Source: Orbilia blumenaviensis
Lineage: Eukaryota > Ascomycota > Orbiliomycetes > Orbiliales > Orbiliaceae
Assembly (NCBI GenBank): GCA_036872755.1
Contig: JAVHNS010000004.1
Coordinates: 2,108,001 to 2,172,000 of the forward strand
Length of the DNA: 64,000 bases
Direction of reading: 5' to 3'
Part shown: in pieces, positions 12,635 through 25,270 of the stretch
Position numbering within the stretch: position 1 is the stretch's first letter
How the letters are laid out: every line of letters begins with the position of its first letter
Notes under the pieces: generated by a model
Databases searched by the model: none
What the model was told of the DNA's origin: nothing
The model's input: the letters and a program-made list of their open reading frames with translations, nothing else
Translations under genes and position numbers: made by a program

Positions 12635-13586
12635 ATGGAGGGATATCCATACCCGCCGCCTGGTGGGTATCCGAGCAACCAGCGTAACAATAGCTATTCA
12701 TTCCAAGGGAACTATCAGCCTTCTACTCCCACAACTGCTCAAAACTCTCAATCTCAACAGCCTCACTCGGGTGGTATGTATGGTTCGCAGCCGTCGTCGC
12801 AGTTGTACGCTCATGAAGTGTACCAACCTCCGACTCGACAGCTTAGATCGTACACCAACAACCCTTACAACCAAGCTCAGCAGCAGCAGCAGATGGCCAT
12901 GTCTGCTGGCCCGGTTTCTGGAAGCCAGTTCGGACAATCACAGATTGAGTATGTTCCTGCTCCTTATCAGCAAAGCTATCAGCCTCCCCATCCGCAGACA
13001 GTTGTTCCTGTCGCGCCAACTCCTGCCACCCATCCATCTCTTGTGAGCGATGCCGATGCCCCAAGTGAAAGGGTGCCGAAGAAGCCAATCCAGCACGTCA
13101 ATATTAAGACGAAGTTCCCGGTTGCTCGAATCAAGAGGATCATGCAAGCCGACGAAGACGTTGGCAAAGTTGCTCAAGTGACCCCTGTCATAGTCGGTAA
13201 GTTTCCTTCCTCTTTATCTTCCTTTAAAAGATTTACATCAAGTATTCTAACAATTCGGTTTTCGTGGGAATATAGCCAAGGCACTCGAGTTGTTCATGGT
13301 CTCACTTGTCACTCAGGCCGCCGAGCAAGCCAAGACCCGAGGGAGCAAACGTATCACAGCCGCTCACTTGAAGCTTGCCGTCAACCAAGAAGAACAGTTT
13401 GACTTTTTGTCTGACATCATTTCGAAGGCCCCAGACATCCCTGCTGCTGGTGAGGGTAACGGGAAGGCCGCCGCTAGCGGTGGTAATTCAGATGGCGGCA
13501 ACGTCAACATCATCGAAGAGGATGGCGCTCCCCCCAAGAAAAGGAGGGGCCGCAAGAAGAAAGTGTGCTCTGACGAGGAGAATTAG
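12635..13586 (+). CDS. BUR6: NC2-alpha (Dr1-associated corepressor), Bur6-like
   Basis: This is a subunit of negative cofactor 2, the NC2-alpha/NC2-beta dimer that binds TBP on DNA and blocks or tunes preinitiation complex assembly. Two exons, 12635-13196 and 13276-13586, give 290 residues. The histone fold is at about residues 150-240: [19 protein letters not shown], then [18 protein letters not shown] spanning the intron, then [12 protein letters not shown]. This matches the Bur6/DRAP1 pattern and not the CBF/HAP5 pattern. A long Gln/Pro/Tyr-rich N-terminal extension (residues 1-145) and a basic tail KKRRGRKKK, a likely nuclear localisation signal, flank it. The ATG directly follows a 3' splice-site consensus, so a 5' UTR intron ending at the start codon is likely. 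Confidence 0.9.
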
Positions 13587-14795
13587 TACGATCCGGCATT
13601 GGGTATGACGATCTTGGAGTGGAATTTGGGGATAAGTTTGGAGGAGATAGAGGAGATGTATTATATCTCCAAATTTCCTCCGAGACCGGTTCCTTCCGCC
13701 AGCTATGGATATTTTCCACCGCTGGCTGGGAAGAAGCGGGACTTGGAGGAATTGCAGTCCTGGGAAGAAGAGGAGGGGGAGAGTCGCCGAGGGGCGAAAA
13801 AAATAAAACCAAATTCACCAAATTCCGGACCAGATCCATACGAAATGGTCCTGAAGTACATTTTCGTTGTTCTTGCCTTTGTTGTCCTTGGCGGCGATGC
13901 GCTGCGAGGTGCTGTTCCATCCTAGGCCTCGCGTCGACTTGAGGAGTATTTCCTCGAATGCCTGGGTTGGTCGCTGCGTTTTTTTGTTTTGTTTTCTTTC
14001 CCCTTCGCCTTCTCCGTGTATATTATTGCCAGTGCCGTGGTTTTTTCTCTCTTGTGCATTTTTTAACTGGTGTTCTTCATGGTGTTTTTTTTTTTTTATA
14101 TATCTGCGTCGGTTTTTATCTGGGTGGGGGGCCTATGAAGGAGCCCGTCCCACATTTCGATGGAATTATGATGATGGTCTCTTTTTCTTCGCTGGCTTCT
14201 CTTTTTTTCTTATATAAATGGGTGGATGGATGGATGGATGGGACTTCTTTTATGATTATTACTTTTTTCCTTTAGATCGTCTTCTCATGCTCACACGGTG
14301 CTCCCTTTCTTCACCCCTCTCGTTTTTATCGTCGCATCTTCCCCCCCTTTCTTTGCGATTGCTGAAATTCTATCCTTCTGATTGCTTTGATGATTGATGA
14401 TGGTGAATGATTTATGATGAGATGATGATGATGATTGGTGTGCATGATCATACAATATGATTACGATATGATCCATGGCATGATGAAGGCTGCCCCGTGT
14501 ATATGGATGCGCAATATACGCTGGGTCCTCTGTATTATTACTCATAGATTTATGATATATATATATATATATATATCATGATTTCGCAATAAAAGATTCT
14601 GGACGCATGATATATCGATCGATATCGATATCATGGTGTCACTCCAGTTTGATGCTTCTCGAACCCGTAAGATGTGATATGATATGTGGTATAATACAAC
14701 AGGCCCTGTCCTTCAACATTCATTCCTACAGCTAAAGGAGAAGACAGAGCCTAAATAGCGACGATGGAGTGTAACTAACTATCAATACAATAGTT
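13587..14795. other. Convergent intergenic region
   Basis: This is the space between two convergent genes and holds both 3' untranslated regions. It has GGAT repeats near 14219-14240, GATGAT repeats near 14400-14435, a TA repeat at about 14554-14576 and the palindromic ATATCGATCGATAT near 14611. No gene is seen. Confidence 0.5.
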
Positions 14796-16142
14796 TCAAC
14801 ACTGAAACGCCACCATTTCCTTCTTCGCAAGCACCTTCCCGCCACCGGCCGTAAAACCCGTTCCGTCACTAGATATCTGTACCAACCCGGGTTTTATGCT
14901 GTCCTTTTCCTTATCTTTATCCTTATCCCGTTTCTTGCTGGATTTTGAAGTAGTGCTTGTCTCTGACAGGTCTGTTTCGCAGACCGAGCATTGTATTCTG
15001 TGTTCCTCGCCTGAGAGGTGGGCGTGTGGGTCGTCGGAGTGGAGGATGAATTTCTTGACACACGGTCTGCAGATTACGTGACCACATGGTTTTGCGACTG
15101 TATAGTGGTTTATCTGTGGTTAGCCTATGTTCCTCCATAGTAAAAATGAAAAAATAAAATAAAAATAAAAATAAAACATACCGACTGCCTTGGTTTCATT
15201 ACTCAGACCCTTTTTACAGCTGGGACATATCCTAGCCTTCTCGCCGTGTTTGTTCTTCTCCTCTTCCTCTTCGGAGAATTTGACGCTGACTAGGGACTTT
15301 AAACTGTAATTGTGTAGTTTTTCGGGGTCAGATCCCGGACAGACGGGCTGTAGCTTCGGTGGTTTCGTAGGTGCGATCTCTGCAGTGGACAGTGATGGCG
15401 TGAGGGATGGAATCCAGAACGACGGGAGTTTTGGAGCCGAAGCAGCGGATTTTTCGGCAGTGATTGAAGTTTTCAGGCGTTCTCTGTCCGAGCGGGCGAT
15501 CCTGAGGAGTTCCGACTCGTCGAGCGTGAATGTTTTGGAGCGTTTGGAGCCTCTGGATGGAGACGTGTCTGTTTCTTCTATTGTGATTTTCCCATTTTCC
15601 CGGCCGATGATGGTTTGCGTAGGCGCAGTATTGCCAGTATTATTATCTATCTCGTCCGCCTTCCGTTTACTATTATTCTTCTTATTATTATTACTACTGC
15701 TATTGTTCAGCCTCCGGCGCTCGAGTCCCATCTGCAGCTCTTCAAACTCCTTAACACCTCTCTCCACTGCCTCCTTCTCAAGTCTCACGCGCTCTTCTTC
15801 CTCCTCCGCATGTCGTTTCTCTATCTCCTTCTGGAGCCGCTTGATCTCATTTCTTTGAGATAGTAGATTTGAGAATGCGCATTCGCGGCAGAAGATGTCG
15901 CCGTGTGAGGAGCAGCAGACCGGGTCGCGGGCGCGCTGGAGACAGAGGTTGCAGGAGTCGAGGGGTTTGGAGTGGTCGCGGGTTAGGCGGTGACGTTGGG
16001 TGCCGTAGTCGGATTTGAGGAGGGAGCGTTCGTAGGATCTGGCGGTTTGTGTTAGTTTGGTTTTTCTTTTATATATGTGTATATATGTATATGCATGTTT
16101 ATTATGGGCGACTTACGTGAACCAGGACGATGAGGAGTTCAT
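14796..16142 (-). CDS. NOSIP-family RING/U-box zinc-finger protein
   Basis: Probable nuclear E3 ubiquitin ligase or spliceosome-associated protein of the NOSIP family. On the minus strand the exons are 16142-16117, 16038-15182 and 15097-14796, giving 394 residues. The N-terminal block carries CNLCL, DPVCC, HGDIFC and RECAF (about residues 38-65), the family's first cysteine cluster. A coiled coil rich in Glu/Lys/Arg and a poly-Asn run follow. The C-terminal RING/U-box is built across the second intron: ICPSCKKGLS, KAVVAKPCGHVICRPC, then IQCSVCETDL. The acceptor at 15098-15099 was chosen because it restores AVVAKPCGH in frame; the nearer CACAG acceptor breaks the frame. It is divergent from the kinesin gene, with a 478-base shared promoter region. 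The mammalian name refers to nitric-oxide synthase binding, which need not apply here. Confidence 0.82.
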
Positions 16143-16620
16143 GTTGATTGGCGGTGATAAGTAGAACCGGGGCTATGGGGTTATATATATATATGTATGA
16201 ATTCTGGTATATATAGATATAAAGACCTGGTTCCCTTCAATTGTTTTTTTGTATTGGAGGCAAGCACCGGACGACGTGCAATCGACCTTGATCGTTAAAA
16301 CACCAAACCAACCTCCCAGTCGTCGTTATCGTCGTCGTTATCGTCCTTGTCGCCGTCTAAACCAATAGATAAACAGATTGAAAGGTCTCGAAGGTTGATG
16401 GAAACGAACAAAGCTCTGGCCCTGGTCGCTTAAACCCAGCAAGTTAGTAGTGGTAGGTTACTTTCCTTGCGCGCGAACAAGCTAACGAAACTCTGCTCTG
16501 CCTGCCAGCCCTGGGCCAGACTTACTAAGCTAAGCTAATAACGGGGGTGGGAAGCAGCGAAAACTCTAGCCAATCAGCGGGTTTGTTTACCCGGCCTGTC
16601 GGAAACGGAAAGATCTAAAC
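16143..16620. promoter_or_regulatory. Shared divergent promoter region (NOSIP-like / kinesin-14)
   Basis: A 478-base region between two divergently transcribed start codons. A CCAAT motif (AGCCAATCAG) lies near 16568-16577. It is about 50 bases ahead of the proposed kinesin ATG and about 430 from the NOSIP-like ATG. Its use is inferred, not shown. Confidence 0.35.
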
Positions 16621-19600
16621 ATGAAATCGTCGCTGCTGGCACAGGCGAAGAAAATCACAGCGGTAGCGGCACTGTCGAGTTTGAACAGCAGTCCGGTCAA
16701 AAATGATATCGATGGGAACGTTCTTGTGAATGTGAGTCTTAATTCCCTGGTCCCGTTGATAGATTCTTCTCTTTCTTTTTTTTCCTTTCTTTGATGATGG
16801 AGCGATGTGATTGGTGAAGTTGGCGATGTTTGGGAGATGTCAACAAACACACGCGATCCGGACCTGCTTGCTTTCCCTCTTTTCTTTGTGTTGCCACAAC
16901 ATTCATCCCATCCATCCACCTATCGCCAACTTCATCAACTTCAACTTCATCGCCCAACTGCCGACTTGCGACTTTTTCATATAGTACTACTATTCAATAT
17001 ACCGATATATGCCTGGCAATTTGACTAATTGACTAATCCATCAATTATATAAAAACCCGACAGTCATCACCATCTATTCATCGCGTCCGCTTGATTCCAG
17101 ACTTGCAGTCAAGTGTTTTCACAAAACGATACCCTCACCCGCCTCCTTTCCTCCTAAACAACTACTACCCCGCCGGTCCCGACAAAGACAAAGATTTTAA
17201 TCCCGAAGATATTAAAGGTCCAGTCGCTACTGCTGTACGACCTTTCGCATCTGTTCCCGTTACTCGGATTGGCGTCAACGAAGCCTTTCTTGAACCTGAG
17301 CCACCACCTCCTGCCCCTCTTGATTGGGTTGGAGAATTACCAGATATGCAATCCTCACTCCCTCGACCCGGTGGGTCGCGGTTACCTGCTCCGTCATCAA
17401 CAGCTGCTGCTTCTTCCTCTTCTTCTTCCAGTATACCACAACCTCAATCGACCACACACCAACCACTTGCAGACTTAGGTGACTCGACGGTGAATTCCAG
17501 ACACGCATTTAACACCAGCGTTATAGGAAAACCATCAATCTTAAGCACAAGCGTAATAGGAAAACCATCGGTCCTAAACACAAGTGTAATCGGAAGACCG
17601 TCTGGTCTGAAAGCACCAGCAGGGACCGCAGCAGCGGCAAGACAAAACCCACTATCAGCTTCTACATCATTAAAACGACCACTGGAACATGCGGATAGTC
17701 CCTTCGACCGTCCTTCTCAAGTCGCCAGATCGGCGATATCTCAGAACGTTTCCTCGGCGGCTTCTTCAGCGGTGAAAAGCAATACTGGAAGGAATGTTTT
17801 GGGTAAGAGTGTACTGGGTAAGAGTGTACTGGGTAGACCTGGAGGTGCTTCAAGGATTGGGGCAGCGGCGAAGAGCGCTTTAAGTAAGAGTACGCTTGGG
17901 AAACCGAATGCAGCTTTGGCAGCTCATAATAAGCAGATCGAGGCTGCATGTCTTGCTGCGGGACCGTTTCCACAACAGGATGAAGCTGAGGATGAGGAGA
18001 ATGAGAAGGAGAAGGATAAAGAAAAGGGTTCTGGAGGACCGTGGGTTTCGAAGAAAAGACCGGCGAGAGCTGGGTGGGATGTTAAAGGACGACTTCAGGA
18101 TTTGGAAGAAGATCATAGGGAGATGATGGAGCGGTTTGCTGATACGAACGTGCAGAAGGATATGAGTTCTATGAAAGGTAATAAAATACCCTTTTACTTT
18201 CCGAAGATATATGTTAAAGTTAGGGCTGGGATACTGATTTGGCTATAGTCATTGAATTGGAAACTGTGCGAGCGACATTGGAAACCAAAAATTCACATCT
18301 TCAGTCAGAGTTGAACCGCGAGCAGGCTGAGTTGAATAAGACAAAAATGGATTTACATGAAGAACAGAGGCTGAGAAGGGTTGAGGCTGATGATGCACGG
18401 CGGCAGCTTCTTAACGAAACGGATGAGTTAAGGCGGAAGGCTCGCGACGACATTGATAACCTCGAGCGGAAACAGAAGACGGAGGTCAGCGATCTGATGA
18501 CAAAACATAAGTCTGAAGTCGATGAACTACGGATGGCGCTTGAGAGGCTTAAGATGGAACAGGCAGAGGATAAACGTCGGCATGCGGATGAATTAACGAC
18601 GCTGAGAACCAATGCTGCCAGGGATCTGGAGGATGCTCAACAGAGGAGTCGGAATGAACTTTCGGACCTGAAAAACCGGAGTGAGCTTGAAGTTGCTACC
18701 ATGAAGAATACGTATATGACGGAGATCGCGACGCTCAAGGCTACATACGAAACAGAACTGGCGAAGGTGAAGGGAGAATTGAAGGCCGAGACTTCGGCTC
18801 ATAATGAGACGAAGGACGAGCTTGCTGTTGCGCAGAAGATGAACAAGGACATGAGGAATACTATCTCTGAGCAGTCTGTCAACTCTCTCAACATGGAATC
18901 ATCGGCCCGGGCTCTCCGTGACAAGATCTGTTCTTTGGAGGCTATGATTTATGATAAGGATAGCTCTATCCGGGCGAGGGATGGTGATGTTTCTCAGATG
19001 CGCAGAGATCTGGAAACTGCTATGACAAAGCTCCGGACTGAGGAAACCCTACGACGGAAGCTTCACAACCAGGTTTTGGAACTCAAGGGAAATATCCGAG
19101 TGTTCTGCCGTGTAAGACCTACACTTGAGGCTGAAAGTGAGCCTGCTAAAATTGATTTCCCGGGTCAGGATGACGAAGCCAAGGACATCAAGCTCTACTG
19201 TTCGGAGAAGGCTACCCTTAGTGGTGCGGAGACTATCAAGGAACACCCGTACACCTTTGATAAGGTCTTCAACCCAAGCGCAGATAATAACCTCATCTTT
19301 GAGGAAATCTCGCAGCTTGTTCAGTCTGCTTTGGATGGGTACAATGTCTGTATTTTTGCCTACGGTCAGACCGGTTCTGGAAAGACATTTACAATGACTT
19401 CCAAGGACGGTATGATCCCACAGGCTGTGGAGCAGATCTTCCGTACTTCCGCCCAACTTACTGAGAAGGGATGGACATACACCATGGAAGGCAGCTTCGT
19501 GGAAGTCTACAACGAGAATCTAAACGATTTACTCGGCAAGGATACAGATATCGATAAGAAGAAGATTGAGATTCGACATGATAAGGGAAGGACTACGTTG

Positions 19601-20283
19601 ACGGAGTGTACGAGTATTACCCTCAGCGGGCCGGATATGATGGAGGAAGTCATGCGCAGGGCGTCGAATAACCGAATGGTGGCGGCGACTAAAGCCAATG
19701 AAAGATCATCGAGAAGTCATTCGGTGTTCATATTGAAGCTGTCTGGGCATAATAATGTGACTGGGGAGAAGTGCGAGGGTACTTTGAACCTAGTCGATTT
19801 GGCCGGTTCGGAGAGGCTGAGTCATTCGCAGGCTACGGGGGATAGATTGAAGGAGACTCAGAATATCAATAAGAGCCTGAGCGCTTTGGGAGACGTTATC
19901 AGTGCGCTTGGGGGAGGAAAAGAGGTTAAGCACATTCCTTATAGGAATTCGAAGTTAACCTTTTTACTGCAGAACAGTTTGGGAGGGAATAGCAAGGTAT
20001 GATATGACTATTCTCACGATTCAAAAGCTTTAAGAGTTTAGAGAATGCTAACTTTGAGGGATTTGCTAGACTTTGATGTTTGTGATGGTTAGCCCGTTGT
20101 TGGCGCATATGAATGAGACTTTGACGAGTTTGAAGTTTGCGAAGAAGGTATGTTCAACATCTACCCCCTTGTTTTTTTGTCTTTTTAGTTTTTGGAAGAC
20201 GTGGTGCTAACGGAAACGGATAGGTGTCGCAAGTCAACATTGGAACTGCAAAGAAGGTTAAGGTTGAGAATGTATCTCCTTAG
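16621..20283 (+). CDS. Kinesin-14, C-terminal motor (Kar3/KlpA type)
   Basis: A minus-end-directed microtubule motor for spindle assembly or nuclear movement. Exons 16621-16731, 17109-18177, 18249-19996, 20070-20147 and 20224-20283 give 1021 residues. The order is a disordered tail (to about residue 390), a coiled coil (about 395-670), the neck with ELKGNIRVFCRVRP (about residue 674), then the motor. In the motor, YGQTGSGKT is the P-loop (about 763), NERSSRSHS is switch I and VDLAGSERL is switch II (about 907). The motor sits at the C-terminus, which defines kinesin-14. The tail carries tandem SVIGKPS and SVLGK repeats. The first exon is the weakest part: it joins through a 377-base intron that holds a TATATAAAA near 17046. 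A shorter form starting at an in-frame ATG near 17346 is possible. The last two small exons end KVKVENVSP. Confidence 0.85.
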
Positions 20284-22011
20284 AAACGGATACGGGAATC
20301 GTCACCTTTCTTCGGGCAGGAATATGAAGATTAATTGCTTGTCGTTTTCATCAGTTTTGCTTACTCTTTACTTCTCTTCTTTTCCCAGACTCGTTCTGGG
20401 AGCCATGTGCCCTCGGGCGATGTTATTCATTCATTCGTTTTAATTTTGCCTCGGATTAAGATCATAACCTATAACCGTTGTGGCATTGCTTTTCTGCTTT
20501 TCTTCTCTTTTTTCTTTACGACGTGGAGGGGTATTACTGGAGGCAAGGATTTTTTGAGGGTCAAGCATGGCGTTTTTGTGGAGTCCTTTTTCTTCTTCTT
20601 GACTGTATAAACTGGGTAGCCATAAGATTCTTTATTGCTGGTTCTAGCTTGTGCCATACTATATTGCGTAAATCTCCGCGTTTCTTCTCGCATTCCCTCT
20701 TTTTTTTTCTTTCTTTTCAAACTAAAAAAACTTTAACTTTTTGGCTCTTGCAGATAATTGTGGGTTTGCACGATCACAAGAGTGACATTGACGAAGCATG
20801 ATGCATTTATGTATGTGTATACGGATATGGATTTTGGTGGCTTGAAATCCCGTCCCTCGTCGCTAGGCGCGGCAGGTTGAAGACGCCTAGATAAGATCTT
20901 GAAGATGGTTCAGATTGTTCCGGACCTGTTTACACCACCAATAATATCGTGGGTTTCTACAGTCTGCAGGTGCAGTAGAGTCGGGTTCAGCTGTGGCGGC
21001 GGCCTGCACTGGAGTCTCCATAATCCTTGCCTTTTGGTCTTAGTATGGGGGATTTTACAACATATACAACGCAGATTTGAACGGCGTCCCTTCACCACCT
21101 TGAGGTATCTGGACCCTGCAAATAACTATAATTCGAACATTAATGATAAATATGCCTACTGTTATACACTTCAATGAACTATCATTATTACTTGCTTACT
21201 GGTAACGATCTAAGTTCTTAATTCTGTGAACTATTACTCTCGCTTCCACTAAATCATGACGGGAAGAATCCGGGGTGGGGAGGCAGGTTTTTGGGAAAGC
21301 CAAGAAGGGGCAGTCGGACTTGATAGGAGGAAACATGACGACTGCAGCGTATACTAGTACTGAAGGGGCGTTAGCATATATCTAGCGAATCAAATCCATG
21401 TGTCCCTCACGGGGAAAGGGTTAGAGATACGCAAGTTGATCACTAGCAGGACTCTCCGAATCTGCAAAAAAAAGATGCAGGGTCTAGTCCCTTGAGGTAT
21501 TCATTTTTTTTTTTTTAATTTTTTTTTGCGGTTCAATTTAGGTTTGGTGTTCGCGGTCGGGGGCGTTTTTCGCAATCGGGAGGCGTACTTTTTTATGAGG
21601 TGGCTAGCTAGCTTTTTTGGTTCGGTACACCGTCAGGTTCGGGTTTGGGTTGTGATTAACGCATTTAGAACGAAACGTTAAAGCTAAAGCTTAGTCAGTA
21701 GAGTCGACTGCAAGGAAACTTCGCGGTAATATGGTTGATACGCAATGCAATATATGCAGGACCCATAGGAGGGCAGATATCTAGATATGAGGAGTATAGA
21801 GGAACCCCAAAGCGTGTATATAAGAATACGTATACCTCGAGACTACCGATCTACATCTTCAAACCAGGTTCTACAGATCATCCACAGAGTTAGCAAGTCT
21901 TCTGTTCTAGTTAGCCTTGCGACCCAAACTATTAACTTTATCCTTCAATCCGTTTATTCTCTTATTTTTAAACCTAAGGTGTCTTCTCCTCGAAATCATA
22001 TATATCCCAGG
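20284..22011. other. Intergenic region upstream of the left paralogue
   Basis: Kinesin 3' UTR, then AT-rich DNA with T runs (near 21505-21530). The motif pair at 21551-21579 is listed separately. Short open frames are not supported by starts or splice signals. Nothing else is recognised. Confidence 0.45.
21551..21579 (+). promoter_or_regulatory. Paired TCGCNNTCGG element upstream of left paralogue
   Basis: TCGCGGTCGG at 21551-21560 and TCGCAATCGG at 21570-21579 are spaced 19 bases start to start, followed by GAGG. The same arrangement (18-base spacing) occurs at 24743-24770 upstream of the right paralogue. The position, about 430-460 bases before the start codon, suggests a shared upstream element or a duplicated promoter. 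Function is inferred. Confidence 0.45.
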
Positions 22012-22969
22012 ATGCCGAATTCAGATCCTGAAGCTATGCATGGTGCCTGGGAGTCTGGCGGTAGGTCAATCCATTGAATATCAAATTAATGCAGATATAT
22101 ACCTCGTTGTTTATGCGTGATGATACAAACAAGACACTGGATAGCCGACTGATATTTCTAGAGAGGTCGGTGCCAAAATCGGGGAAATCGCTCGAAAGCT
22201 ATGGGACTCCATCGCAAACTTTGAAGCACTGAAGGCAGACTTTCCAAGACACCTCTGTCGTGACCTCAGAGAGGAGTACCCAAATTCAAACGTCGCGGTT
22301 TTTCACGACCAACGCTCCTGCTACCATTTTGTAAACGGCCCATCAGCACGTCGAATGTCGCGGCGGGCCTTTCAGAATCAGCTTTGGATATGAAGTTTGG
22401 GTGTTCGAAACTGGGTATCTTCATAAATATGGTGACGGCGGCTGGCAGAACTGGACCGTTCAGGGTTGGTGGCGTGATGGTCCTGACCATGGTGACAAGG
22501 TAGTCTTTGCCAGAACAACAGCTGATGCTGAACGAAGTCGGTTCCAAACCCCTCTCCTTCAGTTAATAACCTTGCTCCCCCGACTTAGCTTGATAAATTA
22601 ATCAATTATCAATCAACATTCTTATCTACAACAGTATATAAAGCAAGCAGCATTGGCCCCCTTTTAATGTATGAAACTGTACAGCAACATTGCAACGAAC
22701 ACGCCTCAAGATTCAATCCTGGTTGGTGGGACTCTCACGAATGGGGAAATCGCCGAGGCGACCACGGTGAACTAGCATACCGTCGTCTGCCCCTACATCA
22801 TTCTACTCTAGCAGCCCATGTTCCCGAAGACAAGGGCTTGGCGGGATCAACGGATAGGGTCCTTAGCGGGAACTTAGTTCCTGAGGACCAACCCAAGCCT
22901 GAGGAGCTGGAGGCTAAAGATGAGGCGGCTGAAGAGCCTGCCCCGGTTGAAGCGGCTAAGACAGAGTAG
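22012..22969 (+). pseudogene. Left tandem copy of an unrecognised gene, frameshifted
   Basis: Same three-exon plan as the gene at 25271-26193: exon 1 22012-22060, exon 2 22164 to about 22540, exon 3 22651-22969. Exon 2 opens with EVGAKIGEIARKLWDSI, nearly identical to the right copy. Between about 22339 and 22352 the sequence is two bases shorter than the right copy. The frame entering exon 2 therefore stops near 22398, while a different frame carries the matching SFGYEVWVFETGYLHKYGD. Exon 3 encodes CNEHASRFNPGWWDSHEWG and an acidic Glu/Pro/Ala tail. As written the protein is truncated to roughly 95 residues. It is either a recent pseudogene or a sequence error, because both frames remain well conserved on either side of the break. 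No signal peptide or known domain is recognised. Confidence 0.6.
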
Positions 22970-25270
22970 ATTGCATTTGTTTCTCCCATTGGCTTGGGGG
23001 GGTATTTTTGTAGGAGGGGTATATGGCAGGCTACTCAAAGTAGGAGAGGACTCCAAAGGTGAGGGTGGCCATGTATACATGTATATACGTATATATGCGG
23101 GGCTCTCTCCTTTCCACTCTTTTCTCAGGGCTGATTTAGGAGAGAATGTACTATTGGCCATCTATGATAGTATTCATAAACCCCATGATTCTATAGATCT
23201 ACGCATTCATGGCCCATGTTCTTTGGGCATCCAATTCATTAATGGAGTCAAATCTCAAATTTTACTATTCGCCCGGTCCTCTGTCTGCTAATAGATCTGT
23301 CATGAGCCGATCTATAGTAGCTGGCCGTGTCTTGTATGAATATATTTGTAAGTGTGCCCCCTCCACACCACTTAGACAGTGGCTTATAGACAGCTGGTCG
23401 CCCAGAAATCTCCTGCAGATAAATGATTGTTCAAGTAAATGGCGCCCAGGGCTCTGCATATATACTGGTAATATAATTATATAGTATGAGCAAATTAGCT
23501 AGTAGCAGGCGTCCGGTAGCGGATGGGTTCGTTACGTAAGATCCGATAGCTGAATAATTGGCCAGATAGCAGAATCAGAATCTTTCCTTGATTGCAATCA
23601 TGGAGGGAATATATTAACGTGGTTTCTGAAAAAAAAAATGAAAAAAAAGAAAAAAATCATATGCGTCGAAGCGAACTCGCAGGTTAACGTCGCAAGCATT
23701 AATATAGAATATTAACAACAACGTATGTACACCTGATCACAAAAATCCATTGTTTTTAGTACCAGAAAGGCTCTCTAGGTGGTCTTATGTACATACAAAA
23801 TGTCCGTCTCTAGGCTATTGACTCAATCAGTTAGCCTGTCGAAGTCGCGGTAGAATTTGCAAGCATATCAAATTCGCGCCAAGATGGAGGGGGGGCTTTA
23901 ATTGATGCCGTATCCGAACATGTGCATGCGCCTACATAGAAAAGGTGCATCATAAGCTAAGCCATAGATTGACAGCAGTCCGACTTGTGAGTTTAGGGAC
24001 AGTAGCAGCTGAAATCTAGGATGGTTTTTTCTATCAATGTATAATATACGAATATAGTAATATCTAAATTCTGTAGGCCTTTGGTACCATGATCTAAACG
24101 GCATATGGATATTTGCGGTCTATTTTTGCAACATCTACAACACAGTGTGTATGTGGTGTTTGGTCCATGGTAGTTATGCTACGCATGACGGATCGTTTGC
24201 AGGGGTGGCGGTTTCCCCCCCTCGTTTATCGTTGGGCTCGGGACGTCGGACGCACGACATGCAGCACCATTTAAATTTCAGATAACGAACGTTACCGTTT
24301 ATCCTATTTTCATGTTTCCCATTTTTTTTACTCCCATGATGTCTATTAATTTTTATTCCTGAGCGCGAGAAAGGAGGGGCGGGGCGGACGGTGGGTATGT
24401 GTCGGAAAAGTGGTCCGAGGTTCTTGAAAAGCAGACAGAAATCTTTTCAGCTCGGGATATACATACTAGTACCTAACAAGTAACAATCGCCTTCAGCTAC
24501 ATGTGGATATATGGATACCATGGGTATTCAACCAGTAGCAAGCTGGAGGGTATGGTGGCTCTCCCTGTCCTGCGGGGTTCCGAGTTATTCAGTTCAGCAC
24601 TACAGGCTCTTTGATGCACCTAGATATTGCCATGCTACCAGTTAGGACTAGGTTGATGCGGTGAGGTGGTATATTCTTCGGTTTATATAGAGGTAATATA
24701 GGTGATTTAGTTCATAATACTAGTGTTGTTTTGTAAATTCGGTCGCAGTCGGAGATGTGTTCGCAATCGGAGGGACACTTTTAGACGTGAGAGCGTTTTT
24801 TGTTGGTGTATTCGGCCGGCTCGGGAGGCTTGGTTAAGTATGGTTATGCATGGCAGTTGAGCTTGGAATCAATGCATTGGGCCTGAGGGGTAGTTTAGTC
24901 TGGTCTGGTTGGGTTTAGTTTAGTGGGGCTCTGATGTAGTGTATGCTAGCATTTCATGATGGCCAGGTTTACTTACCGTAGATAGTATGATCCATATAGC
25001 ATTTTCATCATGATATCTCGAGAATTCTATATCCTATCTTCTATACACGGGGGGGGCGTCGTTCAGGTATAAAAGGGCCGCGACTGCACTGTTACCTTCT
25101 TCATAATTTTTCTACATTCATCAGCGAGTATTCAACTCAAGGGTTCATTGTTCTCTTAATTAAAACATCAAAAGCTTCCTAATTTTTTGAAAAACCTTTG
25201 AAGCTCTTTCTTCTACTACTCCTTTCCCCCTCTCTTCAGAGTATAGCATATCGCTCTTCTACACGCAACA
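22970..25270. other. Intergenic region between the tandem paralogues
   Basis: 2.3 kb of AT-rich DNA with an A run near 23630-23657 and the motif pair at 24743-24770. The last 150 bases are a pyrimidine-rich leader typical of a fungal promoter and 5' UTR. No gene or RNA is recognised. Confidence 0.45.
24743..24770 (+). promoter_or_regulatory. Paired TCGCNNTCGG element upstream of right paralogue
   Basis: TCGCAGTCGG at 24743-24752 and TCGCAATCGG at 24761-24770, followed by AGG. It matches the pair at 21551-21579 in order, orientation and near-equal spacing, and lies about 500-530 bases ahead of the start codon. Its role is inferred from conservation between the two copies only. Confidence 0.45.
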
